Shown here: positions 53,346-62,687 of the stretch, piece by piece
Position numbering within the stretch: the stretch's first letter is position 1
Layout of the letters: the number at the start of each line of letters is the position of its first letter
Assembly: GCF_000380165.1 (NCBI RefSeq)
Contig: NZ_KB904670.1
Location: 227 to 64,226 of the forward strand
Length of the DNA stretch: 64,000 nt
DNA from: Wenjunlia vitaminophila DSM 41686
Lineage (GTDB): Bacteria > Actinomycetota > Actinomycetes > Streptomycetales > Streptomycetaceae
Direction of reading: 5' to 3'
Made by a program: the position numbers and the translations under genes
The notes under the pieces: model-generated
The model's input: only the letters and a program-made list of their open reading frames with translations
Told to the model about the DNA's origin: nothing
Database searches by the model: none

Positions 53346-53881
53346 GCGGCGACGTTGGCCCGGGTGGCGCAGCGGTCCGAGCAGTAGCGGCGGGAGCGGT
53401 TGGTGGACGTGTCCACGTAGGCGTTCCGGCAGGGCGGGGCCTGGCAGGTGCCGAGGCGGTCCACGCCGAGGTCGGTGACCTGGACCGCCAGGCCCATGCA
53501 CGCCAGGGCGGCGTAGGTGGCGGTGACCGTGGCGGCGTGCTCGGCCAGGTGGAGGTGCCAGCGCGGGCGGCCCTGGTCGTCCAGGAAGTCGTGGCCGGAG
53601 ATCTGCGGGCTCACCGGGTACTCCATCAACAGGGCGTTGAGCAGGTCCACCGCCCGGACCTCGTCCCCCTCCCCGGCGGCCTCGAAGACCGCGCGCAACC
53701 GCGTGCGGACCCCGCGCAGCCGACTGGCGTCGGCGTCGGTGGCGCGGCGGGCCGCCTGCCGGCTACCGGGTCCGAACAAGTCCCGGACGGCCTCCACGGA
53801 CGTCAGGGAGTCCTCCCCGCGGCCGGGCTGCTCGGTGTTGACCAGGCGCACGGCGAAGTCCGAGTAATAGGCCAGTTCCAC
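53240..53881 (-). CDS. CGNR zinc-finger protein (ABATE domain)
   Basis: A 213-residue putative stress regulator. The N-terminal ABATE-like domain starts MELAYYSDFAVRLVNTE. The C-terminal zinc finger is CQAPPCRNAYVD then RRYCSDRCATRANVAAYRAR (C-x4-C ... C-x3-C; the usual CGNR reads CRNA). A basic tail of about 30 residues follows and is encoded antisense to the 3' end of sodX. The GTG start has AAGGA six bases upstream. Confidence 0.85.
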   Translation of the reverse strand: MELAYYSDFAVRLVNTEQPGRGEDSLTSVEAVRDLFGPGSRQAARRATDADASRLRGVRTRLRAVFEAAGEGDEVRAVDLLNALLMEYPVSPQISGHDFLDDQGRPRWHLHLAEHAATVTATYAALACMGLAVQVTDLGVDRLGTCQAPPCRNAYVDTSTNRSRRYCSDRCATRANVAAYRARRRRENERSTTADKRSRTGRTAPNSQPTVEE

Positions 53882-54014
53882 TCGTAGTCCTTACATTCAG
53901 CGGTCTCGATGGTCTAGGGTGATGCTGCCCGGGTCTGGTAAGTGCCACCTGGGCATCAAGGGTATTACCGATCTCCGGGGGTGCGCCCCACGGTACGACT
54001 GAGGAGGGACGCCG

Positions 54015-54821
54015 ATGGCCACCGGAACGGCGATGGTCGACCCGCAGGGCTGGGCGAGCTGGCAGCGGAGCTGGGACCGGCAGCAGGAGTGGTACCTGCC
54101 GGACCGGGAGGAACGCTTCCGGGTGATGCTGGACATGGTCCAGGCCCTGGTCGGGACGTCCCCCACGGTGCTGGACCTGGCCTGCGGCACCGGAAGCATC
54201 ACGGACCGGCTGTTGCGCCGGTTCCCCCACGCGACCAGCACCGGCCTCGACCTCGACCCGGCGCTGCTGACGATCGCCAGGGGCACCTTCGCCGGTGAGC
54301 CGCGGGCCCGGTTCGTCACCGCGGACCTGCGGGACCCGGACTGGACCGCCGCGCTCCCGCACCGCCGGTTCGACGCGGTGCTCACCGCCACCGCGCTGCA
54401 CTGGCTCACCGGTGACGAGCTGGCGACCCTGTACCGGCAGGTCGCCACCGTGGTGCGACCGGGAGGCGTGGTGATGAACGCCGACCACATGCCGGACCCC
54501 TCCACCCCGCTGATCAACGAGGCGGAGCGGGCCCACCGGCACGCCGAGCGGGAGCGGCAGCGGGCCGCCGGGACGCTGGACTGGGCGGGCTGGTGGGAGT
54601 CGGCAGCCGCGGACGAGCGGCTCGCGCCGCACGTGGCCAGGCGGTTCGAGATCTTCGGGTCGCACGCCGACGGCGAGCCCCACCCGGTCACCTGGCACCT
54701 TGCGCGGCTGCGTGAGGCCGGGTTCGGCGAGGCGCGCGCCGTGTGGTGCTCGGTCACCGACGCCCTGGTGCTCGGGCTGCGGTCCGGTGCCGGGGACGAC
54801 CAGGAACGGGCGGGTTCGTGA
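54015..54821 (+). CDS. Class I SAM-dependent methyltransferase
   Basis: A 268-residue methyltransferase. Motif I is VLDLACGTGSITDRLL (about residue 53), the acidic motif II LDLDPALL, then FVTADLRDPDW and DAVLTATALHWLTGDELATL. The C-terminal part has an Arg/Glu-rich helix and WHLARLREAGF. Substrate unknown. The ATG has AGGAGGGA six bases upstream. It is divergent from the CGNR gene and convergent with the transporter operon. Confidence 0.85.
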   Translation: MATGTAMVDPQGWASWQRSWDRQQEWYLPDREERFRVMLDMVQALVGTSPTVLDLACGTGSITDRLLRRFPHATSTGLDLDPALLTIARGTFAGEPRARFVTADLRDPDWTAALPHRRFDAVLTATALHWLTGDELATLYRQVATVVRPGGVVMNADHMPDPSTPLINEAERAHRHAERERQRAAGTLDWAGWWESAAADERLAPHVARRFEIFGSHADGEPHPVTWHLARLREAGFGEARAVWCSVTDALVLGLRSGAGDDQERAGS

Positions 54822-54874
54822 CACGGGCGGCGGCGACCCCCCGGACCAGGGGATCGCCGCCGCCATCGCCGTGG

Positions 54875-55654
54875 TCAGAGCACCTTGGACAGGAACGACT
54901 TGGTGCGCTCGTGCTGCGGGTTGGTCAGCACCTCCCGCGGGTGTCCCGCCTCGACCACCACCCCGTCGTCCATGAACACCAGCGCGTCGCCGACCTCCCG
55001 GGCGAATCCCATCTCGTGGGTCACCACGACCATGGTCATCCCGTCCTCTGCGAGGCCGCGCATCACGTCCAGCACGTCCCCCACCAGCTCCGGGTCGAGC
55101 GCCGAGGTGGGCTCGTCGAAGAGCATCAGCTTGGGTTCCATCGCCAGTGCCCTGGCTATGGCGACCCGCTGCTGCTGGCCACCGGAGAGCTGCGACGGGT
55201 AGTTGGGGGCCTTGTCGGCCAGACCGACCCGGTCGAGCAGCTTCATCGCCCGTTCCCGGGCCGACGCCTTGCTCTCCCGCTTCACGTGCACCGGCGCCTC
55301 CATGACGTTCTCCAGCGCGGTCATGTGCGGGAAGAGGTTGAAGCGCTGGAAGACCATGCCTATGTCCCGGCGCTTCGACGCGACCTCGCGGTCCTTCAGT
55401 TCGTACAGCTTGCCCCGGTGCTGCCGGTAGCCGACCAGCTCGCCGTCCACCCACAACCGCCCGGCGTTGATCTTCTCCAGGTGGTTGATGCACCGCAGGA
55501 AGGTGGACTTGCCGGAACCGGACGGGCCGATCAGGCAGAACACCTCGCGCGGCGCCACCTCCAGGTCGATGCCCTTGAGCACCTTGAGCGGCCCGAAGGA
55601 CTTGTGCACCCGCTCGGCCCGGACCATGGGCACCGCGCCCGACGACTCACTCAC
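54875..55654 (-). CDS. Polar amino acid ABC transporter, ATP-binding protein
   Basis: A 259-residue ATPase of the GluA/GlnQ type. Walker A is [20 protein letters not shown], then the Q-loop [19 protein letters not shown], signature [17 protein letters not shown], Walker [19 protein letters not shown] and the switch His in [10 protein letters not shown]. It powers uptake of an amino acid such as glutamate or glutamine. Its GTG overlaps the permease stop (GTGA). Confidence 0.93.
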   Translation of the reverse strand: MSESSGAVPMVRAERVHKSFGPLKVLKGIDLEVAPREVFCLIGPSGSGKSTFLRCINHLEKINAGRLWVDGELVGYRQHRGKLYELKDREVASKRRDIGMVFQRFNLFPHMTALENVMEAPVHVKRESKASARERAMKLLDRVGLADKAPNYPSQLSGGQQQRVAIARALAMEPKLMLFDEPTSALDPELVGDVLDVMRGLAEDGMTMVVVTHEMGFAREVGDALVFMDDGVVVEAGHPREVLTNPQHERTKSFLSKVL

Positions 55655-56586
55655 TTGGCGACCTCCGGTCGGCGCAGGCTCCGCAGGTTCGCCCTGACCC
55701 GCTGGAACGGGGTCGGGGGCAGACGGCGGGCGGAGCCGCGGGCGTACCGCCGTTCCAGGTAGTACTGGCCGATGCTGAAGACCGTGGTGAGGATCACGTA
55801 CCAGACCGAGGCGAGGAACAGCATCTCCACCGCGGCCCCGGACTCGCTGCCGACGTCCTGGGCGGCCTGGAGGAGGTCGAAGTACGCGACGGCGATCACC
55901 AGTGAGGTGGTCTTGAGCATGTTGATGAACTCGTTGCCGGTCGGTGGCACGATCACCCGCATCGCCTGCGGCAGCACCACCCGGCGCAGCGTCTTGCCGT
56001 GGCTCATGCCCAGCGCGTGCGAGGCCTCGGTCTGACCCTCGTCCACGGACTGGATGCCGGCCCGCACGATCTCCGCCATGTAGGCGGCCTCGTTGAGACC
56101 CAGACCCAGCAGGGCCGCCAGGAACGGCGTCATGAAGTCGGCCCACTCGTCCTGGTAGAAGCCCAGGTTGATCGTCTTGAAGACGATGCCGAGGTTGATC
56201 CAGACCAGGAGCTGCACATAGACCGGGGTGCCGCGGAAGAACCAGATGTAGAACCAGGCCAGGGCCGAGTTCACGGGGTTCTTCGACAGCCGCATCACGG
56301 CGAGCACGACACCGAGGCCCACCCCGAGCAGCATGGCGAGGAAGGTCAGCCAGACGGTGTTGCGCACGCCGCGCAGGATCTGGTCGTTGAAGAAGTAGTC
56401 CGGGATGGCGCCGTAGTTGACGTCACCCTGGGAGAACGCGTAGCCGATCAGCCCCAGCACGGACAGCGCCACCACGGCTGAGATCCACCGCCCGTAGTGC
56501 CGGACCGGTATGGCCACGATGGCCTCGGGCGACGGTGGTGGGGCCGCCGGGGTGGCGGACGGCTCCTTGTCGGTGGGAACGGTCAC
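55651..56586 (-). CDS. Polar amino acid ABC transporter, permease
   Basis: A 311-residue HisMQ/GlnP-type permease with a Pro-rich N-terminus (about 30 residues) and about five to six helices. The ATPase-contact loop is [22 protein letters not shown] with [16 protein letters not shown] after it. Only one permease is present, so it probably forms a homodimer, unlike GluBCD systems with two. The GTG start is 28 bases from the binding-protein gene end. Confidence 0.92.
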   Translation of the reverse strand: MTVPTDKEPSATPAAPPPSPEAIVAIPVRHYGRWISAVVALSVLGLIGYAFSQGDVNYGAIPDYFFNDQILRGVRNTVWLTFLAMLLGVGLGVVLAVMRLSKNPVNSALAWFYIWFFRGTPVYVQLLVWINLGIVFKTINLGFYQDEWADFMTPFLAALLGLGLNEAAYMAEIVRAGIQSVDEGQTEASHALGMSHGKTLRRVVLPQAMRVIVPPTGNEFINMLKTTSLVIAVAYFDLLQAAQDVGSESGAAVEMLFLASVWYVILTTVFSIGQYYLERRYARGSARRLPPTPFQRVRANLRSLRRPEVAK

Positions 56587-56613
56587 GAGGATCGCCTTTC
56601 GGGCGGACGCGGA

Positions 56614-57579
56614 TCAGGAGCCTCCGTTGATCTTGACTTCGGAGACCGCCCCTTCCGGGACCTCCCACTTGTCAATGATCTTCTGGTACTCGCCGTTCTT
56701 GATGAGCTCCTCCAGGGCCGCCTTGAGGGCGTCCCGCAGCTCGGTGTCGTCCTTGCTCACGGCGATGCCGTAGGGCCCGGCCAGCTCCTGCTCGCCGATC
56801 AGCTCGAAGTGGTTGCCGCCCCCGGACTTCTGCACCGCGTAGGCGGCCACCGGGTAGTCGCTGGAGCCGGCGTCGGCGCCGCCGCCGCGCAGCCGGGTCT
56901 GGGCGTCGATGTCCGTGGAGTGGGCCTCGATCGAGATCTTCTTCTTGCCCTTGTCCTCGCACTCCTTGGACTTCGCCTTGGCCTGGTCGTGCGAGACGGT
57001 CTGGCGCTGGACCACGATCTTCTTGCCGCACAGGTCGTCCCAGCCCTTGATCCCGTCCGGGTTGCCCTTGACGGTGTACAGCGAGACGCCGGCGGTGAAG
57101 TAGTCCACGAAGTCCACACCGTCGGACACCTTCTTGCCCGTCTCCGGGTCGGTGCCGTCCTGCCGGTTCTTGGTGTCGCTCATCGCCGACATGACGATGT
57201 CGAAGCGCTCCGCGCGTAGACCAGTCAGCAGGGAGTCGAACTTGCCGTTGGTGAACTCGAACTTCACGCCGAGTTCCTCACCGAGGGCGGCGGCGAGGTC
57301 CGGGTCGATCCCGACCACCTTGCCGCCCTGCTTGAACTCGACCGGCGGGTAAGCGATGTCCGAGCCGACCTCGATCACCCCGGCGTTCTTGATCTTCTGG
57401 GGCAGCAGGTCGGCGGGGGACTTGGCGGTGCCGCTCGAGCTGCTGCTCGACGACTCCGTTTCCTTGCCGTCGTCGCCCGCGTCGTCGGTCTGGTCCCCGC
57501 AGCCGACCAGGAGCAGGGCCCCGGAGGCGAATACGGCCCCGGCGGCGAGCAGTCGGCGCCGGGTGGAGCGTGCGGTCAT
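56614..57579 (-). CDS. Polar amino acid ABC transporter, substrate-binding lipoprotein
   Basis: A 321-residue family-3 solute-binding lipoprotein. The signal peptide ends in the lipobox LLVGC (Cys about 27) and is followed by an Asp/Ser linker with seven serines. The binding fold shows VIEVGSDIAYPPVEF, DLAAALGEELGVKFEF and GLRAERFDIVMSAMSDT. A cysteine pair (DLCGKKI and KECEDK) may form a disulfide. The ATG has AGGAGG seven bases upstream. First gene of a three-gene minus-strand operon. Confidence 0.92.
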   Translation of the reverse strand: MTARSTRRRLLAAGAVFASGALLLVGCGDQTDDAGDDGKETESSSSSSSGTAKSPADLLPQKIKNAGVIEVGSDIAYPPVEFKQGGKVVGIDPDLAAALGEELGVKFEFTNGKFDSLLTGLRAERFDIVMSAMSDTKNRQDGTDPETGKKVSDGVDFVDYFTAGVSLYTVKGNPDGIKGWDDLCGKKIVVQRQTVSHDQAKAKSKECEDKGKKKISIEAHSTDIDAQTRLRGGGADAGSSDYPVAAYAVQKSGGGNHFELIGEQELAGPYGIAVSKDDTELRDALKAALEELIKNGEYQKIIDKWEVPEGAVSEVKINGGS

Positions 57580-58002
57580 GGTGCGTCCTCCTGCTGAAGG
57601 GAAACCAAGCGGCATGCGCTCGTGTGCGTGTGCGCCGAACGCGAGCTCGTGTGATTCCCGCATCTTGCCATCTGGACACCCCGTGTCGGCGGCAGCAGTG
57701 TGTCAAAATCCGATAACGGGCGATCCCCGCGATGCTACGTTCTGCGGTCCAGGTACGGACCGCACACCGGCGGCCCACGCAAGGACCGCCCACCGGCGGT
57801 CCAGGGCGTCGCCGGCTCATGGCTCCCGTCGCCGATGAGGGCGCGACCACGTTGCCCGCCGGTAACGGGACCTCGTCCCCGAACCCGGGGTCCGAAGCGC
57901 GCGTGCGGCGTGCTCAACCACTCGTCAAGCACGACGAGTCGCCCGTCATCAACCCTCACTGGGGGCAGCGGCCCCCGCAGACGCATACCCAAAGGGGTCA
58001 CC
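57580..58002. other. Divergent region between the amino-acid transporter and malic enzyme
   Basis: About 420 bases. A TTGACA on the minus strand (57701-57706) may be the transporter -35. A 17-mer (GGACCGCMCACCGGCGG) occurs at 57757-57773 and 57783-57799 with one difference, and the second copy forms a hairpin GGACCGCC/GGCGGTCC. An open frame continuous with the malic-enzyme gene upstream of its GTG is not conserved sequence and is left out. Confidence 0.5.
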
Positions 58003-59199
<1,197 letters not shown>

Positions 59200-59213
59200 G
59201 CCGCCGCCCCGGT

Positions 59214-59252
59214 GACGGTGGCCACCCCCGTCGAGGGGGGATGGCCACCGTC
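59214..59252 (+). terminator. Terminator after malic enzyme
   Basis: GACGGTGGCCA-CCCCC pairs with GGGGG-A-TGGCCACCGTC (one bulge) around a short loop, starting 14 bases after the stop. Confidence 0.85.
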
Positions 59253-59278
59253 CGGCGCCGCGCCCTAGGCTGCGGACC

Positions 59279-60241
59279 ATGTTTGCTGCCTACGCCGCAC
59301 GCCTGGACCGGGACCAACCGCTGAACGGCCTGGAACTCGGAGAGCGCCCCGACCCCACGCCCCGGCCCGGCTGGAGCACGGTCACCCTGCGCGCCTCCTC
59401 ACTCAACCACCACGACCTGTGGTCGCTGCGCGGCGTCGGCCTCGGCGAGGACGAACTGCCGATGATCCTCGGCTGTGACGGCGCCGGGGTGGACGAGGAC
59501 GGCAACGAGGTGGTGCTGCACTCCGTCATCGGCGAGACCGGCCACGGGGTCGGCCCCACCGAACGCCGCTCGATGCTGAGCGAGCACTACCCGGGAACCT
59601 TCGCCGAACGGGTGTCCGTCCCCACCTGGAACCTGCTGCCCAAGCCCCCCGAGCTCTCCTTCGAGGAGGCGGCCTGCCTGCCCACGGCCTGGCTCACCGC
59701 CTACCGGATGCTGTTCACCAAGGCGGACGTCCGCCCGGGTGACTCGGTGCTGGTGCAGGGGGCCGGGGGCGGGGTCGCCACCGCCGCCATCGTCCTGGGC
59801 CGGGCCGCGGGCCTGCGGATGCTGGCCACCAGCCGGGACCCGGACAAGCGCGAGCGCGCGGTGGAGCTCGGTGCCGAGGAGGCGTTCGCCCCCGGTGCCC
59901 GGCTGCCCCGTCGGGTGGACGCGGTGATCGAGACGGTCGGCGCGGCCACCTGGTCGCACTCGGTGAAGTCGCTGCGCCCCGGCGGGACCCTGGTGATCTC
60001 CGGCGCCACCAGCGGCTTCACCCCGCCGTCCGGCGAGCTCAACCGGATCTTCTTCCTCGAGCTGCGGGTCGTCGGCTCGACCATGGGCACCAAGGAGGAG
60101 CTGGCCGGCCTGCTGTCCCTGTGCGCCGCCACCGGCACCCGGCCGGTCATCGACTCCGTGCTTCCCCTGGACCAGGCGCCGCAGGGGATGCGGCGGATGG
60201 CGGAGGGGGACGTGTTCGGGAAGATCGTCTTCAGGGTCTAG
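59279..60241 (+). CDS. Zinc-binding-dehydrogenase/quinone-oxidoreductase-like MDR protein
   Basis: A 320-residue medium-chain dehydrogenase/reductase. The N-terminal GroES-like half contains SSLNHHDLWSLRGVGL and ILGCDGAGVDEDG. The Rossmann half starts with VLVQGAGGGVATAAIVLG (about residue 157) and binds NADP(H), judging by SRDPDKRE after the second strand. The zinc-ligand set is not complete, so it is probably a zinc-independent quinone reductase type. The ATG follows TAGGCT by seven bases without a ribosome site, so it is probably leaderless. Confidence 0.88.
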   Translation: MFAAYAARLDRDQPLNGLELGERPDPTPRPGWSTVTLRASSLNHHDLWSLRGVGLGEDELPMILGCDGAGVDEDGNEVVLHSVIGETGHGVGPTERRSMLSEHYPGTFAERVSVPTWNLLPKPPELSFEEAACLPTAWLTAYRMLFTKADVRPGDSVLVQGAGGGVATAAIVLGRAAGLRMLATSRDPDKRERAVELGAEEAFAPGARLPRRVDAVIETVGAATWSHSVKSLRPGGTLVISGATSGFTPPSGELNRIFFLELRVVGSTMGTKEELAGLLSLCAATGTRPVIDSVLPLDQAPQGMRRMAEGDVFGKIVFRV

Positions 60242-60242
60242 G

Positions 60243-61277
60243 TCAGCGCCCGTCGAGCAGCAGGGAGATCGTCGCCGCCACTTCCGACAGGTGCCGGCGG
60301 ACCTCCCCGAGCTGCTCGGCGGTGAGGCCGCGGTCCCGGGCGGCGTCCCTGACGTCGTCACGGAAGTGATCGAGCAGACGTTCGAGATCCCGGCGTGGGT
60401 CGGTCGAGGCGGTGTCATCGACCCCGGCCCACTCCGGGACCGCCCAGTCAGGGACCGCCCGCTCCGGGGCCGCCGCGCCGGCCGGGGGAGCCGCCCCGGC
60501 GTCGGACGGGCGAGCCGCGGCCGCCCCCGCCAGGGCGGCCAGCTCCCGGGTCAGCTCGCTGACGCCGTCGAGCACCCCGCTGGGCCAGTCCCCCCGGCCC
60601 AGGTGCTCCTGCACCTGCTCCTGGAAGCGCTGCCGCAGCCGCAGCAGCTCCGCCCGGGCGTGCGCCTGGGCCCGCTGCGCCTGGTCCCGGGCGGCAGCGG
60701 CCTCCTGCCGGGCCCGCTTGCTCTCCTGCTCGGCCCGCCGGCTCTCCTCCTTGGCCATCCGGGCCTGCTGCTTCATCTCCCGCTTGGCCCGCTGCCACTC
60801 CTGCTTGGCCGCCCGCCACGCGTCGCGGTCGCCCCACGGCCCCGCCCAGTGGGCGCCGCCCCGTTCCTCAGCACCCCGGTGGTCCTCGACGTGGGCCCGG
60901 GCCGCGGCGGCGCGCACCTCCTCCCTGAGCTCCTGCGCCGAGCTGCGCACGTCCTCGCGTATCTCCACGGCGAGCCCACGGACGGACTCGTGGATCTCCC
61001 GCTCCAGCTCGGCGAGCTCCTCACGGCGGCGGTCCAGCTCGTCCCGGCCCGCCTCGGTGAGCGAGTACACCTTGCGCCCGCCCTCGGTGGTGTGCGAGAC
61101 CAGCCCCTCCTGCTCCAGCTTGGCCAACCGCGGGTAGACCGTGCCCGCGGAGGGCGCGTACATCCCGTGGAAGCGCTCCTCCAGCAGCCGGATGACCTCG
61201 TACCCGTGCCTGGGGGCCTGGTCCAGCAGGCCGAGCAGGTAAAGCCGGAGCCTGCCGTGACCGAAGACAGGGGCCAT
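60243..61277 (-). CDS. PadR-family regulator with long coiled-coil extension
   Basis: A 344-residue protein. The N-terminal PadR winged helix (about residues 5-85) has FGHGRLRLYLLGLLDQAPRHGYEVI, SAGTVYPRLAKLEQEGL and GGRKVYSLTEAG. A long Glu/Arg/Ala-rich coiled coil (about 90-255) follows, then an Ala/Pro linker and a C-terminal helix pair (LERLLDHFRDDVRDAARDRG). This is far longer than ordinary PadR proteins (110-180 residues). The ATG shares a base with the stop of the DUF4097 gene (TGATG), so the two are coupled. It probably autoregulates from the palindromes upstream of DUF4097. Confidence 0.88.
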   Translation of the reverse strand: MAPVFGHGRLRLYLLGLLDQAPRHGYEVIRLLEERFHGMYAPSAGTVYPRLAKLEQEGLVSHTTEGGRKVYSLTEAGRDELDRRREELAELEREIHESVRGLAVEIREDVRSSAQELREEVRAAAARAHVEDHRGAEERGGAHWAGPWGDRDAWRAAKQEWQRAKREMKQQARMAKEESRRAEQESKRARQEAAAARDQAQRAQAHARAELLRLRQRFQEQVQEHLGRGDWPSGVLDGVSELTRELAALAGAAAARPSDAGAAPPAGAAAPERAVPDWAVPEWAGVDDTASTDPRRDLERLLDHFRDDVRDAARDRGLTAEQLGEVRRHLSEVAATISLLLDGR

Positions 61278-62134
61278 CACAGCGCCTTCCCCGTGCTCCC
61301 CACCGGTTCGTCGTCCAGCGGTGGCCTGCGCAGCAGGGCCACCGAGCCGGAGACGGTGGTGACCCGCAGCGTGCCACGGCCGGCGCCGAGGGTGCCGGTC
61401 AGCCGCTTGCCGCCCCACCGGCCGTCCACCCGCAGTTCGTCGAAGGCGCTGGACACGGTGCCGCTGGTGGTGTTGGCGTCCACCCGGGCGTCGCCGGGCG
61501 CCGGAAGCCGGATGGCGACCTCACCGGAGACGGTGTTCAGCCGGACGTCCGTGCTCCGGCAACCGGCCGCGGTGAACGGGGCCAGGTCCAGCACCATCCC
61601 GCCGCTGACCGAGTCCGCCCTGACCCGACCGCCGGTGCCCTCCACCAACGTCAGCTCGCCGGAGACCGTGGTCACCCGCAGGTCGCCGGAGACGGACTGG
61701 GCCTCCACGTTGCCCGAGACCGTGTTGGTGTTGACCGGGCCGGTGACGCCGACCAGCGTGGTGTCCCCACTGACCCCGCGCACACTGGTGCGCCCGCCGA
61801 TCCCGGAGACCACCGCGCTGGCGCTGACCACCCCGACCTCCACGCTGGTGCCCACCGGCACGGTGAGGGAGACCACCGCGTGCCGGCGCCGGTGAACCCG
61901 GTGCAGCCAGCCCAGCTCACCTCTCCACGGGATGTCGGGGTAGCTGACGACGAGGCTGGCCCCGCGGTGGCTGACGTGCAACGGTGGCCCGACGACCTCG
62001 GCCACCTCGAGCCTGGCCGGGCGGTCGTTGGTCCCGACGACGTTGACGGCGCCGGCGACGATCCGCACCTTGAGGCGGTCCACGGGCCCCTCGAGGCGCA
62101 GCTCACGCGGATGGGAGATCGTCCAGTCCGACAT
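61277..62134 (-). CDS. DUF4097 (toastrack-like) beta-repeat protein
   Basis: A 285-residue protein made of repeated short beta strands with the recurring TVSG/SVSGDL motif (SGDTTLVGVTGPVNTNTVSG, SVSGDLRVTTVSGELTL, NTVSGEVAIRL), typical of the DUF4097 beta-solenoid family. It lacks a signal peptide or membrane helix. Paired with a PadR regulator in many actinomycetes, it is often linked to envelope stress or sensing, but its role is unproven. The ATG has AAGGAGGG eight bases upstream. Confidence 0.87.
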   Translation of the reverse strand: MSDWTISHPRELRLEGPVDRLKVRIVAGAVNVVGTNDRPARLEVAEVVGPPLHVSHRGASLVVSYPDIPWRGELGWLHRVHRRRHAVVSLTVPVGTSVEVGVVSASAVVSGIGGRTSVRGVSGDTTLVGVTGPVNTNTVSGNVEAQSVSGDLRVTTVSGELTLVEGTGGRVRADSVSGGMVLDLAPFTAAGCRSTDVRLNTVSGEVAIRLPAPGDARVDANTTSGTVSSAFDELRVDGRWGGKRLTGTLGAGRGTLRVTTVSGSVALLRRPPLDDEPVGSTGKAL

Positions 62135-62167
62135 CCGGCCCCCTCCTTGATCGGACGTGATCCAACA

Positions 62168-62286
62168 ACGCAATATATCGCGTATTTCCGGTCTGGGCGC
62201 CTGGCCGAGGCTGTCAGCACCACTTCCACCAGCGAGGACAACCCGGGAACCTAGATCGGTGCGTCCCTAAAAACGATATATCGCGT
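62168..62286. promoter_or_regulatory. Two PadR-type operator palindromes
   Basis: ACGCAATATATCGCGT (62168-62183) and AAACGATATATCGCGT (62271-62286) share ATATATCGCGT; the combined consensus is ACGCRATATATYGCGT. They are centred 103 bases apart. The first contains TATATT on the minus strand and lies 34 bases before the DUF4097 start, so it probably overlaps the -10 box of the DUF4097-padR operon. Confidence 0.72.
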
Positions 62287-62316
62287 GCCGAGGTTGTCAA
62301 GTCGGGGTAACGGGCC

Positions 62317-62487
62317 CTACTCGTCGTCCAGTCGGGCCAGCCAGGTCGCCAGGCGCTCCACCGGAACCTCGAACTCGGGGTTCAGGTCAACGAACTCACG
62401 CAGCCGCTCCGCGAGCCACTCGAAGGTCACCTCCTCCTCCCCACGACGCTGCTCCAACTCCTCGATGCCACGGTCAGTGAAGTACAC
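62317..62487 (-). CDS. DUF6104 family small protein
   Basis: A 56-residue protein almost identical to a short actinomycete family (DUF6104, recalled): YFTDRGIEELEQRRGEEEVT, then WLAERLREFVDLNPEFEVPV and a C-terminal RLATWLARLDDE. It is acidic, helical and soluble, with unknown function; it is usually encoded near kgd. GTG start with GGAG eight bases upstream. It is too short for most gene callers. Confidence 0.85.
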   Translation of the reverse strand: MYFTDRGIEELEQRRGEEEVTFEWLAERLREFVDLNPEFEVPVERLATWLARLDDE

Positions 62488-62582
62488 GAAGCCACTCCGG
62501 GTGATGACGGGGAACAACCACAACAGGACGGACCAGCCGACGGGGAACGACCCACCGGCGCGCCGCCAGCGCGACACAACGT

Positions 62583-62638
62583 CACCCGGCCCCGTCGGGT
62601 GAGCCGCCCGGAGGTGGCTCACCCGACAGGGCCGGGTG
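62583..62638. terminator. Long-stem terminator downstream of kgd
   Basis: A 23-bp stem with a single mismatch: arms 62583-62605 and 62616-62638 (each containing GTCGGGTGAGCC or its complement), with a ten-base loop. Confidence 0.85.
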
Positions 62639-62643
62639 GGTCG

Positions 62644-62673
62644 GCCGGCCGCGGGTGCTGTCCCGCGGCCGGC
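62644..62673 (-). terminator. First hairpin after the kgd stop
   Basis: A 12-bp perfect stem, GCCGGCCGCGGG / CCCGCGGCCGGC, with loop TGCTGT, 14 bases beyond the kgd stop. It forms a tandem pair with the longer hairpin. Confidence 0.8.
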
Positions 62674-62687
62674 GGTCGAACCGCGGA

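Noticed and set aside
57700-58002. N-terminal extension of malic enzyme from an upstream ATG
   Set aside because: The extra 100 residues are low complexity; the GTG at 58003 has a good ribosome site and gives the normal family start.
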